Shown: positions 39,629-50,136, counted from the stretch's first letter. The stretch is DNA of 64,000 nt from Marinomonas sp. MED121 (GCF_000153025.1 NZ_CH672429.1:981079-1045078), one strand, 5' to 3'. Notes: generated from the sequence alone by a model not told the origin. Numbers and translations are program-made.

Positions 39629-40405
39629 CTATCGAATAATACCGCGATTAGAGCGTTTAATGGATGCTAAAAACATGGCAACTTCTGCAAACTCTAAAGC
39701 CAAACCTTGCTCAAGCTCTTTCACTGCATCTTCAAGCTTACTGCCTTTAAGATAAACGCACTTATAGGCAGATTTTAAGGCTTTAATCACATCCTTAGAC
39801 ATTCCACGGCGTCTCATACCTTCAAAGTTCATACCATGAGCTTTAGCTGGATTACCAGAAACCATCACATAATTAGGGATATCTTTGGTGACCATGGAAC
39901 CCATGCCACACATACTAAATGAAGCTACCTGACAAAACTGGTGGATACCGGTATAACCCCCTAAAATAATAGAGTCTTCAATAACTACGTGCCCCGCTAG
40001 AGCCACATAGTTAGCTAGAATATTATTATCACCTACTATGCAGTCATGGCCCACATGGGTACTCGCCATAAACAGGTTACCGTTTCCGATTTTAGTAATA
40101 CCATTATCTTGAATGGTGCCACGATGAATCGTCGCATTTTCACGAATAACATTATTATTACCAATCACAAGTCTGGTAGGCTCACCTTTATACTTTTTAT
40201 CCTGATTAGCTTCGCCAACCGAAGCAAATTGATAAATTTCATTACCTTCACCAATGATCGTGTGACCATTAATGACAGCATGTGATTTAACAACTGTTCC
40301 TGCTCCAATTTTAACATTTGCACCAATCACAGAAAAAGGCCCAACCTCGACACTCGGGTCAAGTTCAGCATTCGGGTCAACAATGGCTGATGCATGAATT
40401 GTCAC
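39629..40405 (-). CDS. lpxA: UDP-N-acetylglucosamine acyltransferase
   Basis: First lipid A step. 258 residues, with the left-handed beta-helix hexapeptide repeats obvious from residue 1 to about 190 (IHASAIVDPNAELDPSVEVG, then GPFSVIGANVKIGAGTVVKS). The catalytic histidine region is NLFMASTHVGHDCIVGDNN. The C-terminal helical domain begins EGMRRRGMSKDVIKALKSAY. Start is GTG (40405), sharing one base with the fabZ stop. Confidence 0.97.
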   Translation of the reverse strand: MTIHASAIVDPNAELDPSVEVGPFSVIGANVKIGAGTVVKSHAVINGHTIIGEGNEIYQFASVGEANQDKKYKGEPTRLVIGNNNVIRENATIHRGTIQDNGITKIGNGNLFMASTHVGHDCIVGDNNILANYVALAGHVVIEDSIILGGYTGIHQFCQVASFSMCGMGSMVTKDIPNYVMVSGNPAKAHGMNFEGMRRRGMSKDVIKALKSAYKCVYLKGSKLEDAVKELEQGLALEFAEVAMFLASIKRSNRGIIR

Positions 40406-40842
40406 TAGAGCTTCCTATCGGCACATAAAATTGTTGCGGAGCACGCCAACTCACCATCGACCGTTGCTTTACAAGCAAACTTCCAAATACCTCGACGCTC
40501 AGTAATGATTTCAGCTTCTAACTGAAGCCTATCACCTGGTACTACCGGACGCTTAAAGCGAGTGTTATCAGCACCCACAAAATAGTAGATTGAGCCATCT
40601 TCAGGTGTTTTATCCATTGTCTTAAAGCCCAATACACCCGCAGCTTGTGCCATAGCTTCAATAATTAACACACCAGGCATAACAGGATGATCTGGAAAGT
40701 GCCCATTAAAAAAGGGCTCATTCACTGTGACATTTTTATAAGCCACAATTGATTCATTCAGCTTCAAATCCACTACTCTATCTACCAACAAAAAAGGGTA
40801 TCTATGTGGGAGATATCGGCGAATCTCGTTTACATCCATCAT
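40405..40842 (-). CDS. fabZ: 3-hydroxyacyl-ACP dehydratase
   Basis: Fatty-acid elongation dehydratase, hotdog fold, 145 residues. Motifs: [19 protein letters not shown] and [20 protein letters not shown] with catalytic H48 and, just after it, E62. Its position between lpxD and lpxA is conserved, joining hydroxyacyl-ACP supply to lipid A synthesis. The stop TAG overlaps the lpxA GTG by one base. Confidence 0.97.
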   Translation of the reverse strand: MMDVNEIRRYLPHRYPFLLVDRVVDLKLNESIVAYKNVTVNEPFFNGHFPDHPVMPGVLIIEAMAQAAGVLGFKTMDKTPEDGSIYYFVGADNTRFKRPVVPGDRLQLEAEIITERRGIWKFACKATVDGELACSATILCADRKL

Positions 40843-40867
40843 CTAGTATTGACCTTATATATTCTTC

Positions 40868-41881
40868 TTACTTAAGTTTATGTTCTAAATTGGCAATTTG
40901 TTTTGCCATATCATCTATTCGTCTTAACCTTGCTGCTGACTTTCGCCATTTATCGGTCGTATCTAATCCAGTACCTGATGAGTAAGAGCCCGCTTTATGA
41001 ATAGACTTACTGACTAAGCTCATCGCAGTCACATGGACATCATCGGTAATGGTTAGGTGGCCTATTATACCTACGCCACCAGAAATAGTGCAGCGCTCTC
41101 CAATATGAGTACTACCAGCAACTGCAGAACAACCAGCAATCGCACTATTATCACCAATTATCACGTTATGGGCAATTTGAACTTGATTATCAAGAATCAC
41201 CCCATGACCAATTTTTGTATTTTCTAGGGCGCCACGATCAATGGTTGTATTCGCTCCTACTTCCACCCTATTACCTAAGGTAACGGCAGCAAGTTGCATA
41301 ATCTTAACCCAACCTTCTGAACTAGGTGCAAATCCAAAACCATCGGCCCCGATTACACAACCACTATGTAGCAAACAAGACTCACCTATTTCAACATCAT
41401 AATAAATTGATACATTTGCTGAAATGCGCGTATTAGCGCCAATTTTAACACGGGCGCCAATGACAGTATTGGCACCAATTTCTAAGTTATCACCAAGGGT
41501 TGCATCATCTTCAATAACAACATTGGGGGCTATTTTTAGATTTTCACCCAAGGTAACATTTTTACCAATTGACACGGTTTTATGAATGCCAGTCTCAGCT
41601 TTCGGGCGGTTATCAAATAAATGAGTTAATTTGGCAAATGCCAGATAAGGATTATCCACTACAACAACATTGTTTAGTGTTTTACAAATATTACTATCTC
41701 TTACTAATACGGCACCCGCCTTTGTTGTTGTCAGCTGGCTTTGATATTTAGGGTTTGCTAAAAAGCTTAACGCCTGAGCATCAGCATGCTCAAGCGTTCC
41801 GAGTTTCTCAATAATATAGGCAGGATCACCAACCACATCACCATCTACATAGTCTGCAATCTGTTCTAAATTATAGGCCAT
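40868..41881 (-). CDS. lpxD: UDP-3-O-(3-hydroxyacyl)glucosamine N-acyltransferase
   Basis: Third lipid A step. 337 residues: an N-terminal uridine-binding domain (about 1-100), then a hexapeptide beta-helix (GENLKIAPNVVIEDDATLGD, then AQIAHNVIIGDNSAIAGCSA with the catalytic histidine region) and a C-terminal helix (KWRKSAARLRRIDDMAKQIA). Its start overlaps the stop of skp by one base (TAATG). Confidence 0.97.
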   Translation of the reverse strand: MAYNLEQIADYVDGDVVGDPAYIIEKLGTLEHADAQALSFLANPKYQSQLTTTKAGAVLVRDSNICKTLNNVVVVDNPYLAFAKLTHLFDNRPKAETGIHKTVSIGKNVTLGENLKIAPNVVIEDDATLGDNLEIGANTVIGARVKIGANTRISANVSIYYDVEIGESCLLHSGCVIGADGFGFAPSSEGWVKIMQLAAVTLGNRVEVGANTTIDRGALENTKIGHGVILDNQVQIAHNVIIGDNSAIAGCSAVAGSTHIGERCTISGGVGIIGHLTITDDVHVTAMSLVSKSIHKAGSYSSGTGLDTTDKWRKSAARLRRIDDMAKQIANLEHKLK

Positions 41882-42375
41882 TAATCACTCTCATTAAGAC
41901 GTTTTGTTAACTCATTTGTGATATCAACACCAGGACCTGAATATAGGCTAAGTTGCCTATTTAGAACCAGATCTAAACTTTTCTCTTTAATGATTTCTTT
42001 TAAAATCAATTCAGCTTTTGGTGTTAATTTTGCTAACAACTCTTTTTCCAATTGCTGGGCTTGCCTTTGCATATTCGCTGCCGCATTTCTTATTTCAGCA
42101 CCTCTTTTAGCAAGCACCTGCTGCTTTTGTTTAACCATCTCAGGGGATAATGTTAACTCATCTCGTTTTAGATTCGCTGCTTGCTCTTTAAGCTCTGCTT
42201 GTGCTGTTGCAAGCTGCTGCTCCATTTTAGCTAGTTTTTCTCTTGGTTCCTTTGATGCATCTTGCCCAAGGTTACTTTGTAGAACCGCAATACGAAAATC
42301 TAAGGTTGCAACATTCGTAGCAGAAGCTGAAAAAGAAAGTAACGTGCATACAATCAGAATGATAGACTTCTTCAT
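41881..42375 (-). CDS. skp: Periplasmic chaperone Skp (OmpH)
   Basis: 164 residues. Signal peptide KKSIILIVCTLLSFSASA, cleavage likely after SASA. The mature protein has the OmpH pattern: short strand (NVATLDFRIAVLQSN), a long helical tentacle (about 45-115, rich in Lys, Glu and Gln) and a closing strand (SLDLVLNRQLSLYSGPGVDI). It escorts unfolded outer-membrane proteins to BamA, encoded just upstream. Two ATGs abut; 42375 has the better AAGGA spacing (six bases). Confidence 0.94.
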   Translation of the reverse strand: MKKSIILIVCTLLSFSASATNVATLDFRIAVLQSNLGQDASKEPREKLAKMEQQLATAQAELKEQAANLKRDELTLSPEMVKQKQQVLAKRGAEIRNAAANMQRQAQQLEKELLAKLTPKAELILKEIIKEKSLDLVLNRQLSLYSGPGVDITNELTKRLNESD

Positions 42376-42388
42376 CATAAATCCTTAA

Positions 42389-44707
42389 TTAAAAAGTGGT
42401 TCCTAACTGGAATTGAAAGACATCAGTGTCATCACCAGTCTCTGCATTTAAAGCCTTAGCCAAATTGAAAGACAAAGGTGCAATCGGTGTAACCCAAGTC
42501 CAACTTAAACCGGCACTAAAGCGAATCTCAGTTAAGTCCACACCTTCTTCACAAGCATCATTACCAGTGTAACAATTATCGGTAAAAACATTACCCGCAT
42601 CGATAAAGAAGGCGGTTCTGACAGATTTATGATCTTCAACCATTGGCATAGGAAAAATAAACTCAGCAGTACCTGTAATAGAAATATTTCCGCCTAATGC
42701 GCTTGGATCTTCATCTGAATCACTTGGGTATGAGTTAAGCGGACCTAGTGATGAGCTATCAAACCCACGAACAGAATAAACGCCACCTGCATAATAGTTT
42801 TCATAAAACGGAAGCTGAGAGGAATCACCATAACCAAAACCATAGCCAAGTTTACCCTTTAGGCGAACCAGCCATAAATTCGAGCCATTGATATTCCAGT
42901 AACGCTGACTATTAATATCCAGTTTACCGTACTCTTGATCACTTATAGGTGTCGCCAAACTTAGCTTTATTCGATTAGAGTAGCCCTGAGTTGGTAACAT
43001 GCCGCCAACTAGATCACTATCACTCCAAGTCACACTACCGATAACATCGTCAAAATTATCACCATATTGATCTACATAATCACTGGTTTCATTTGATGGG
43101 TCAGTTCCCAACTTCACCTTAGTTTCTTTCGCAGTCATACCAAAGGTTAAACGCTGAGTATCAGAAATAGGGTAACCAAATCTCACAGTCGCCCCTAAAG
43201 TATCAAGACTATAATCTTCAACCTCATCATCTTCGTCATAGTCAGTTGTTTTATAAAACAAATCAAAACCACGACTGACACCATCCACAGTAAAGAAAGG
43301 ATTATCATAGGACAGAGTGTATGATTTAGTGGTATCGGAACTAGAAATATTAAAGGACGCCTTGTTACCTGTCCCTAAGAAGTTACGCTTGGAAATGCCA
43401 AAACCAAGCTGAGCACCATCCCCTTCAGAATAACCAATACTGGCTTGAATGCTACCTGAAGGCTGTTCTTGCACATCAATATCAATATCTACAAGATCAC
43501 TACTACCTTTAACAGGAATCGTTCTTAGATTCACCTCACCAAAATAACCAAGGCGCTCAATACGTCTTTTCGAACGCTGAATATTGGAATGATTTGCCAA
43601 ACTACCTTCAAACTGTACCATTTGACGACGTAATACTTCATCACGGGTTTCGCTATTTCCTGAAAAATTTATCCGTCTTACATAAACTTTAGGCCCAGGA
43701 GTCACATGAAATGTAAGAGCAACTTTCTCACCTTCAAGCTTTTCAGGAATGATATTTACCTTAGTAAACAGATAACCATGATCACCTAACAACGCAGAGA
43801 TTGACTCAAGGTCTTTTGTTGCTTTTGCTCTTGAAAAAACATCACCCGCTTCTTGAGTAATTTCACTGAAGATTTCATCTTCTGTTAATACCAATTCGCC
43901 ATTTAATATCACATCCTCAATGAAGTATTGTGGCCCTTCATTAATGTTAATGACGATATACACATTTTGCTTATCGGGAGACAAACTCACTTGATTAGAA
44001 ACAATTTCAAAATCAAGGTATCCACGATCAAGGTAATAACTTTTTAGACTATCCAGATCTGCTTGAATTTTAGGCTTAGCATATTCATCCCCGGTTCCAA
44101 AGGGATTAAAAAAACCAGTTTCCATTGAAAGGAAGTTTTTAGTAACCTCCTCTTGAGAAAAAGCCTTATTACCAATAATATTTAAATGAACAATTTTCGC
44201 TGTTTCACCTTCATTGATATTAATCGTCACCTCAACTCTATTACGAGGCAACTCTTCAGTGATAATTTCAACATCAGCATTGTATCGACCTAAAGCATAA
44301 TATTGACGTTGCAACTCTTGCTCAATTTGATTCAAGGTATCAGGCTTATAAAATTCACCCACCTCAAGAGATGAGCGTGTCAGCCCTTTTTCAAGGTCTT
44401 CAGTAGCAATTAAATCATTACCTTCTATGGTCAATATGCCGATAGATGGCCTTTCTACTACTTTAAAAGTCAGTACACCAGCCTCTTTATAGACCTGAAT
44501 ATCACTAAAAAAACCTGATATAAATAAGTTTTGAATCGCATCATGAACATCATCTTGTGAATACTCACTACCTTCTTCATAACCAATCATGTCGAAAGCT
44601 CTTGCATCCGGCACTTGCAACAAACCATCAATTTTCACTTGGGTAAAACTTTTAGATACCGCCGATAAACTCAACAACATTAGACATAAGGTAAAAACAA
44701 ACTTCAC
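42389..44707 (-). CDS. bamA: Outer-membrane protein assembly factor BamA
   Basis: 772 residues: signal peptide (KFVFTLCLMLLSLSAVS), five POTRA domains (about 22-420) and a C-terminal 16-strand barrel ending FQFQLGTTF with the required terminal phenylalanine. The VRGFDSSSLGP segment is the conserved VRGF motif in loop 6. Start is GTG (44707) with GAGG six bases upstream. A cysteine pair (NCYTGNDACEEG) lies in an extracellular loop near the C-terminus. Confidence 0.98.
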   Translation of the reverse strand: MKFVFTLCLMLLSLSAVSKSFTQVKIDGLLQVPDARAFDMIGYEEGSEYSQDDVHDAIQNLFISGFFSDIQVYKEAGVLTFKVVERPSIGILTIEGNDLIATEDLEKGLTRSSLEVGEFYKPDTLNQIEQELQRQYYALGRYNADVEIITEELPRNRVEVTININEGETAKIVHLNIIGNKAFSQEEVTKNFLSMETGFFNPFGTGDEYAKPKIQADLDSLKSYYLDRGYLDFEIVSNQVSLSPDKQNVYIVININEGPQYFIEDVILNGELVLTEDEIFSEITQEAGDVFSRAKATKDLESISALLGDHGYLFTKVNIIPEKLEGEKVALTFHVTPGPKVYVRRINFSGNSETRDEVLRRQMVQFEGSLANHSNIQRSKRRIERLGYFGEVNLRTIPVKGSSDLVDIDIDVQEQPSGSIQASIGYSEGDGAQLGFGISKRNFLGTGNKASFNISSSDTTKSYTLSYDNPFFTVDGVSRGFDLFYKTTDYDEDDEVEDYSLDTLGATVRFGYPISDTQRLTFGMTAKETKVKLGTDPSNETSDYVDQYGDNFDDVIGSVTWSDSDLVGGMLPTQGYSNRIKLSLATPISDQEYGKLDINSQRYWNINGSNLWLVRLKGKLGYGFGYGDSSQLPFYENYYAGGVYSVRGFDSSSLGPLNSYPSDSDEDPSALGGNISITGTAEFIFPMPMVEDHKSVRTAFFIDAGNVFTDNCYTGNDACEEGVDLTEIRFSAGLSWTWVTPIAPLSFNLAKALNAETGDDTDVFQFQLGTTF

Positions 44708-44718
44708 TCACAACCTCT

Positions 44719-46065
44719 CTACAAACGGGCGATATCATTAAATATGGCAACCAGCATTAGCGCAAATAACATAGAAGCGCCTATACGATAAGCCAGATAT
44801 TGAATTTTTTCAGATACAGGCTTTCTTCGAACAGCCTCAACAAGATAAAACAAAAGGTGACCACCATCCAATACAGGGATAGGCAGCAAATTTAAAACAC
44901 CTAAACTAATACTTAAATAAGCCATAAACTGTAAAAACGATTGCAGTCCAGACTCTGCTGAGGCGCTCGCCACCTTAGCAATAGTGATAGGCCCAGATAA
45001 GTTTTCAATTGATATCAATCCTTTGATCATTTTAACAATAGATGACAAGGTCAAGTTAATCATTTGTCCTGACCGTTCAACACCATAACTTATTGATTCA
45101 AAAAAGCCATATTGAGTTTCTTTATACCAAGAAGCGTCTAATACCACAGGCTTTACCATTAAACCAACATAACCAGTTGCAACCCCATCAAGCTCTCTTG
45201 ATTTTGGTATTAATAAAAGCTCAATCTCTTGTTTATCACGCTCGAGAGTGACAGATAAAGCCTGTAAGGGGCTCTTTTGCACAATATTGACAAACTCCTG
45301 CCAATCTTCAACGAGCACACCGTCAATTTTAATCACTCGATCGTTCTCTTTTAGGCCAGCCTCTGCAGCAGCACCATCTGGCAATACCTTCTCAACAATT
45401 GCAGGCATCTTAGGCCGCTTAGGCGTCAGACCTAATTCACTAATCAGGCCTGCTGGCTCCGAACCTGACAACCACCGAGTTAACTGAATTTCCGATTCAA
45501 CCTCAGTGAAAGTACCTTGCGGAATATATCTAAAAGGGTAACTACCGGTTTGACCTATTAAATTTGCAAGAGCGAGATTAACCTGTTGCCAGGATGCAAC
45601 AGTATCACCGTTGATCCAAGTAAGCTCATCACCAACCTGTATAGAAGAATGTGAGATTATAGAGCCTGCCTTTATATTACCTACTACAGGTGAAACAGTT
45701 TGAACCCCCTTCAGCGCAACGGCCGCATATAAAATAATAGCCAATAAGAAATTGGCAATCGGCCCAGCTGCGACAATCGCAATCCGCTGCCAAACTGTTT
45801 TACCATTAAACGCCTCTCCTTTTAGCGCCTCAGGCACATCCCCCTCACGTTCATCTAACATGCGAACATATCCGCCTAGTGGAATAAGGGCTAAAGTAAA
45901 CTCTGTTCCGTTTTTATTCACCCACTTTAAAAGTGGCTTACCAAAACCAACCGAAAACCTTAATACTTTCACGCCGCAAGCACGCGCAACAATATAATGC
46001 CCAAACTCATGAAAGGTAATGAGTACGCCTAGCGCAATAAGAATAGAGAGCACACTTTGAATCAC
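44719..46065 (-). CDS. rseP: Site-2 protease RseP
   Basis: Intramembrane zinc protease that cleaves RseA to release sigma-E. 448 residues. The HExxH motif is H19-E20-F21-G22-H23 in the first helix. Two PDZ domains lie between about 110 and 300 (AIVEKVLPDGAAAEAGLKEN in the second), and the third zinc ligand is in LNLLPIPVLDGGHLLFYLVE. Start GTG 46065 overlaps the dxr stop as GTGA. Confidence 0.97.
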   Translation of the reverse strand: MIQSVLSILIALGVLITFHEFGHYIVARACGVKVLRFSVGFGKPLLKWVNKNGTEFTLALIPLGGYVRMLDEREGDVPEALKGEAFNGKTVWQRIAIVAAGPIANFLLAIILYAAVALKGVQTVSPVVGNIKAGSIISHSSIQVGDELTWINGDTVASWQQVNLALANLIGQTGSYPFRYIPQGTFTEVESEIQLTRWLSGSEPAGLISELGLTPKRPKMPAIVEKVLPDGAAAEAGLKENDRVIKIDGVLVEDWQEFVNIVQKSPLQALSVTLERDKQEIELLLIPKSRELDGVATGYVGLMVKPVVLDASWYKETQYGFFESISYGVERSGQMINLTLSSIVKMIKGLISIENLSGPITIAKVASASAESGLQSFLQFMAYLSISLGVLNLLPIPVLDGGHLLFYLVEAVRRKPVSEKIQYLAYRIGASMLFALMLVAIFNDIARL

Positions 46066-47237
46066 AAAAATGCCTTAGTATTAATAATGTCCTTTGCTTT
46101 TTGACGCGCCATATTATCTGCCTCAAATACAGCATCCAAATCTGAGACAGGAAAAACCGCAGTTTGTTCAAGCACTTCAGAATTTATTTTGGCAATATCC
46201 AAAAAGCCGATATTGTTTTTCAAAAAGGCATCCACAGCAATCTCATTCGCTGCATTCAAACTCGCCATTGCCGTCCCCCCAATATACCAAGCATCAGCAG
46301 CTAACTGTAGATTTGGGAATCGCTCCATATCAGGCTGAGAGAAATCTAATCGAGACACTTCAAATAAATCTAATGGCTTGACTTGGGTCGTTACTCGATC
46401 TGGCCAAGTCATACCATAGGCAATTGGCACCTTCATATCAGGATTTCCCATTTGCGCAATAACAGAACCATCATCATAAGACACCATGGAGTGCACTATA
46501 CTTTGAGGATGAACAACCACCTCAATATCGTCAGGCTCAACAGCAAACAACCAACAAGCCTCAATCAATTCCAAACCTTTATTCATCATACTGGCGGAGT
46601 CAACTGAGATTTTGCGTCCCATAGACCAGTTGGGGTGCTTACAAGCCTGCTCTGGAGTAACAGCTAACATTTGTTCATAAGAGAAATCTCTAAACGGGCC
46701 ACCAGAAGCGGTTAACAAAATTTTCTCTACAGAGCGCTTAACAGCCCCCCTTTCATTCTGAGGAAGGCATTGATAAATCGCATTATGTTCACTATCAATG
46801 GGCATCAAGGTGACATTATATTTAGCGACCTCATCCATGAAGAGTTGACCAGCTGTCACCAAGGATTCTTTATTTGCCAATAGGATACGTTTGCCAGCAC
46901 GAATAGCAGCAAGCGTTGAGGTTAACCCAGCAAAGCCCACTATAGCAGCAACCACTTGATCAACTTTTGCATCCGCTGCGACAGCTGACATGGCATCTGC
47001 ACCAAAATCAAACTGAATAGACAGACCTAAACAAGCCTCTGCAACGGCATCACGAGATTTTTCGTCTCCCATTACAACGGTTTCAGGTTTAAAGGCATGA
47101 CATATTTCAACCATACGTTCAACACTGGTATTTGCAGCGACAGAAACTAAATTAAAACGATCAGGATGCTGTCGAATTAAATCAAGTGTACTCGTACCAA
47201 TCGAGCCCGTAGCCCCTAACAAACAAATATTTTGCAT
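46062..47237 (-). CDS. dxr: 1-deoxy-D-xylulose 5-phosphate reductoisomerase
   Basis: First committed step of the MEP pathway. 391 residues from ATG 47237, which overlaps the cdsA stop as TAATG; a GTG nine bases earlier is possible. Motifs: NADPH-binding LLGATGSIGTSTLDLIRQHP, VANKESLVTAGQLF-like segment at ILLANKESLVTAGQLFMDEV, and metal-binding PIDSEHNAIYQCL. ispD and ispF lie 18 kb downstream. Confidence 0.97.
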   Translation of the reverse strand: MQNICLLGATGSIGTSTLDLIRQHPDRFNLVSVAANTSVERMVEICHAFKPETVVMGDEKSRDAVAEACLGLSIQFDFGADAMSAVAADAKVDQVVAAIVGFAGLTSTLAAIRAGKRILLANKESLVTAGQLFMDEVAKYNVTLMPIDSEHNAIYQCLPQNERGAVKRSVEKILLTASGGPFRDFSYEQMLAVTPEQACKHPNWSMGRKISVDSASMMNKGLELIEACWLFAVEPDDIEVVVHPQSIVHSMVSYDDGSVIAQMGNPDMKVPIAYGMTWPDRVTTQVKPLDLFEVSRLDFSQPDMERFPNLQLAADAWYIGGTAMASLNAANEIAVDAFLKNNIGFLDIAKINSEVLEQTAVFPVSDLDAVFEADNMARQKAKDIINTKAFL

Positions 47238-48040
47238 TAGAGCCACCCAACATTCATCATCAAAAGAACGAAAATTGGCGCGGCAGAAGTCACACTATCA
47301 ATCCGATCCATAACACCGCCGTGCCCAGGAATGAGAGCGCTCGAGTCTTTCAAATCCTCGTGCCGCTTAAATAAGCTTTCTGTCAAATCACCTAGCACAG
47401 AAACAGCCACAGTCACCAAGCCAATCAGAGATAAAATCAAACCAGACACAAAGCTTAAATCTTGACAAACAACAAACACCATCAAGCCAAGCTGAGTCAA
47501 TAAAACACCACCAACAACCCCTTCCCAAGACTTACCAGGGCTTACATGTCGCGCTAATTTGCGTTTACCAAACATTCGACCAGAAAAATATGCCCCCGTA
47601 TCCGCCCCCCAAATGAGCCCCATCAATAACACCAAATAGGTAATAAATTGCTCACCTTGCTTAATCACAGCAAGTGCACACCAGGTAGTCAATAAAATAC
47701 TTAGCCCGAAAGCCAACCTTAAAAATCGTCCCTGCCAAGCTTTTAGATTTGGATAGGTGATCACCCAATAAAGCGCAAAACACCAAAGCAAAGGCGCAAT
47801 CCATAGCATTGCTCGCTGCAAATCAAAAATCGCCACACCATACGATAAAGTAGCAACCATACCAGCAAATGATATTCGGGTTTGCTGGTTAGTCACACCA
47901 GACAATCTTGCCCACTCCCATGCTGCAACGACCAAAACAGCACCAGTGAAAAACATAAAGCCAATTTCACCAAGTGCGACAACAGCAAAAACAAATACAA
48001 CCGCCATCACAATGGCACTTAGAATCCTAGGTAAAAGCAT
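47237..48040 (-). CDS. cdsA: Phosphatidate cytidylyltransferase
   Basis: Makes CDP-diacylglycerol, the phospholipid precursor. 267 residues with about eight helices. The C-terminal signature is SLIGLVTVAVSVLGDLTESL, FKRHEDLKDSSALIPGHGGV and MDRIDS, complete. The middle has WGADTGAYFSGRMFGKRKLA. It starts two bases after uppS. Confidence 0.96.
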   Translation of the reverse strand: MLLPRILSAIVMAVVFVFAVVALGEIGFMFFTGAVLVVAAWEWARLSGVTNQQTRISFAGMVATLSYGVAIFDLQRAMLWIAPLLWCFALYWVITYPNLKAWQGRFLRLAFGLSILLTTWCALAVIKQGEQFITYLVLLMGLIWGADTGAYFSGRMFGKRKLARHVSPGKSWEGVVGGVLLTQLGLMVFVVCQDLSFVSGLILSLIGLVTVAVSVLGDLTESLFKRHEDLKDSSALIPGHGGVMDRIDSVTSAAPIFVLLMMNVGWL

Positions 48041-48042
48041 TA

Positions 48043-48789
48043 TTATCGACCGCCATATCGTCTTTGGCGCTGCTGATAAAGATCAATAGCGTGTTGAAAA
48101 TCATCCTTGTTAAAATCTGGCCAAAGCACAGGTAAAAAAACAAACTCTGAATAGGCAGCCTGCCACAACAAAAAGTTACTAATTCGCTCCTCGCCCGAGG
48201 TTCGAATAATAAGGTCTGGATCAGGAAGATCAGCTAAATAAAGCTGACTCGCAATTGTTTCTTCATTGATTTGATCAAGGTTCAATTCACCATCCAAGAC
48301 TTGCTGGCACACTTTTCTGGCAGCGTGAGAAATATCACCTCTGCCACCATAATTTGCGGCAATAACCAGCTGCATTCCTTGGTTATCTTGAGTCTCTTTT
48401 TCAGAAAGGGCTATTTGGGCTTGTAGTTTGTCACTAAAACCTGACACCTCACCCATGATACGAAGTCTAATATCCTGCTTATTCATGCGCTTTACTTCTT
48501 TTTTCAAAGAACGCATAAAAAGCATCATTAGTGCATCGACTTCTGCTTGAGGTCGCTTCCAATTTTCACTGGAAAATGCAAACAAAGTAAGCACCTTAAC
48601 ACCCGCACGCGCAGCATCTTCAACAACACGACGTACGGCACCCGCACCTGCTTTATGACCAGCAATGCCAGGTAAAAACCTCTGTTTTGCCCAACGATTA
48701 TTGCCATCCATGATAATAGCAATGTGCGAAGGGATATCAGCCTGAGAATTAGCTGACTGATTTAGTTCGTCTTGGGACGATCCAGACAT
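48043..48789 (-). CDS. uppS: Undecaprenyl diphosphate synthase
   Basis: Makes the C55 lipid carrier for peptidoglycan and O-antigen. 248 residues. The catalytic motif HIAIIMDGNNRWAKQRFLPG contains D28. Other motifs are LTLFAFSSENWKRPQAEVDA and LIIRTSGEERISNFLLWQAA, then YSEFVF. ATG 48789 has AAGG eight bases upstream and was preferred to the TTG at 48795. The 20-residue N-terminal extension is polar. Confidence 0.97.
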   Translation of the reverse strand: MSGSSQDELNQSANSQADIPSHIAIIMDGNNRWAKQRFLPGIAGHKAGAGAVRRVVEDAARAGVKVLTLFAFSSENWKRPQAEVDALMMLFMRSLKKEVKRMNKQDIRLRIMGEVSGFSDKLQAQIALSEKETQDNQGMQLVIAANYGGRGDISHAARKVCQQVLDGELNLDQINEETIASQLYLADLPDPDLIIRTSGEERISNFLLWQAAYSEFVFLPVLWPDFNKDDFQHAIDLYQQRQRRYGGR

Positions 48790-48848
48790 ACGCAAAACCT
48801 TACTTTAAAGAAAATCACTCAATGGGGCACAAGGCCCCAAGAAGCGCT

Positions 48849-49406
48849 TTAGATTGCCATTAGGTCTTTTTCTTTCTTAGCTAAGCGGTCTTCCACTTCT
48901 GCGACATATTTGTCAGTCAACTTCTGCACTAAATCTTGCGCACGACGATCATCATCTTCAGAAATTTCTTTCTCTTTCACTAAAGACTTAAAGCCAGCAT
49001 TAGCATCGCGGCGAATATTTCGAATAGAAACACGTGCACTTTCGGCTTCTGCTTTCGCTTGTTTAAAGTAGTTTTTACGTGTCTCTTCAGTCAATGCAGG
49101 CATTGGGATGCGAATCAATCCACCTGTTGTTGAAGGATTCAGACCCAAATCAGACTTCATAATTGCTTTTTCAATCTCAGGCACTAGGTTTTTCTCCCAA
49201 GGAGAAATACCCAAAGTACGCGCATCTTCAACCGTAATGTTGGCAACCTGACTCAAAGGCGTGTCAGAGCCGTAATAATCAATTCTCACTGAATCTAGGA
49301 TGCTTGGGTGCGCACGTCCTGTACGAATTTTTTTAAACGCAGTCTCTACCGCAGTGATAGATTTACCCATACGTTCTTCAGCATCTAACAAAATTTCATC
49401 AATCAT
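48849..49406 (-). CDS. frr: Ribosome recycling factor
   Basis: Dissociates post-termination ribosomes with EF-G. 185 residues, exactly the family length. Motifs: [20 protein letters not shown] near the N-terminus, [20 protein letters not shown] in the middle and a charged helical C-terminus ([20 protein letters not shown]). It follows pyrH after seven bases. Confidence 0.98.
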   Translation of the reverse strand: MIDEILLDAEERMGKSITAVETAFKKIRTGRAHPSILDSVRIDYYGSDTPLSQVANITVEDARTLGISPWEKNLVPEIEKAIMKSDLGLNPSTTGGLIRIPMPALTEETRKNYFKQAKAEAESARVSIRNIRRDANAGFKSLVKEKEISEDDDRRAQDLVQKLTDKYVAEVEDRLAKKEKDLMAI

Positions 49407-49413
49407 AACTTTC

Positions 49414-50136
49414 TCACTTAATTAGTGTGCCTTCATTGCTACCCACAATGACATTAATGAGTGCGCCAGGCTTATTCATATTAAATACACGGATTGGCAT
49501 ATGGTGATCACGGGTTAAACAAATGGCAGTTAAGTCCATGACGCCTAATTGTTTTTCCAATACTTCGTCATAGTTTAATGTATCATATTTAACTGCGTCT
49601 GGGTCCTTCATTGGATCAGCAGAATACACGCCATCAACTTTAGTTGCTTTCAAAACAACATCAGCATTGATCTCGATACCGCGCAAACATGCGGCAGAGT
49701 CGGTTGTAAAAAATGGATTACCTGTACCCGCTGAGAAAATCAGCACATCGCCTTCTTTCATGAGCCGCATAGCACGACGACGATCATAAGGCTCTACAAT
49801 ACCCGTCATCGTAATTGCAGACATAACACGAGTCGTAATGTTCGCCCTTTCAAGCGCATCACGCATCGCCAAAGCATTCATAACCGTTGCTAGCATTCCC
49901 ATATGGTCGCCAGTCACACGATCCATACCCGCCTCACTCAAAGCCTGTCCGCGAAATAGGTTACCACCACCAATAACAATACCAACTTCAACACCTATTC
50001 CACGCAATTGGCCAATTTCAAGGGCAATACGATTCAATACTTTAGGGTCGATACCAAACTTCTCGTCTCCCATTAAAGCTTCACCACTGAGCTTTAACAA
50101 AATTCTTTTATAATTTGCATTTTTTTCAATCGGCAT
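49414..50136 (-). CDS. pyrH: Uridylate kinase
   Basis: UMP to UDP, amino-acid-kinase fold. 240 residues. Motifs: [54 protein letters not shown] and [23 protein letters not shown] 50136 has GGAG seven bases upstream; the TTG six bases earlier is weaker. A terminator after tsf lies just upstream, so pyrH should begin a new unit. Confidence 0.97.
   Translation of the reverse strand: MPIEKNANYKRILLKLSGEALMGDEKFGIDPKVLNRIALEIGQLRGIGVEVGIVIGGGNLFRGQALSEAGMDRVTGDHMGMLATVMNALAMRDALERANITTRVMSAITMTGIVEPYDRRRAMRLMKEGDVLIFSAGTGNPFFTTDSAACLRGIEINADVVLKATKVDGVYSADPMKDPDAVKYDTLNYDEVLEKQLGVMDLTAICLTRDHHMPIRVFNMNKPGALINVIVGSNEGTLIK

Noticed and set aside
41918..42388. Plus-strand open frame of 156 codons over skp
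   Set aside because: Cysteine- and serine-rich reverse reading of the Lys/Glu/Gln-rich Skp helix. Not a gene.
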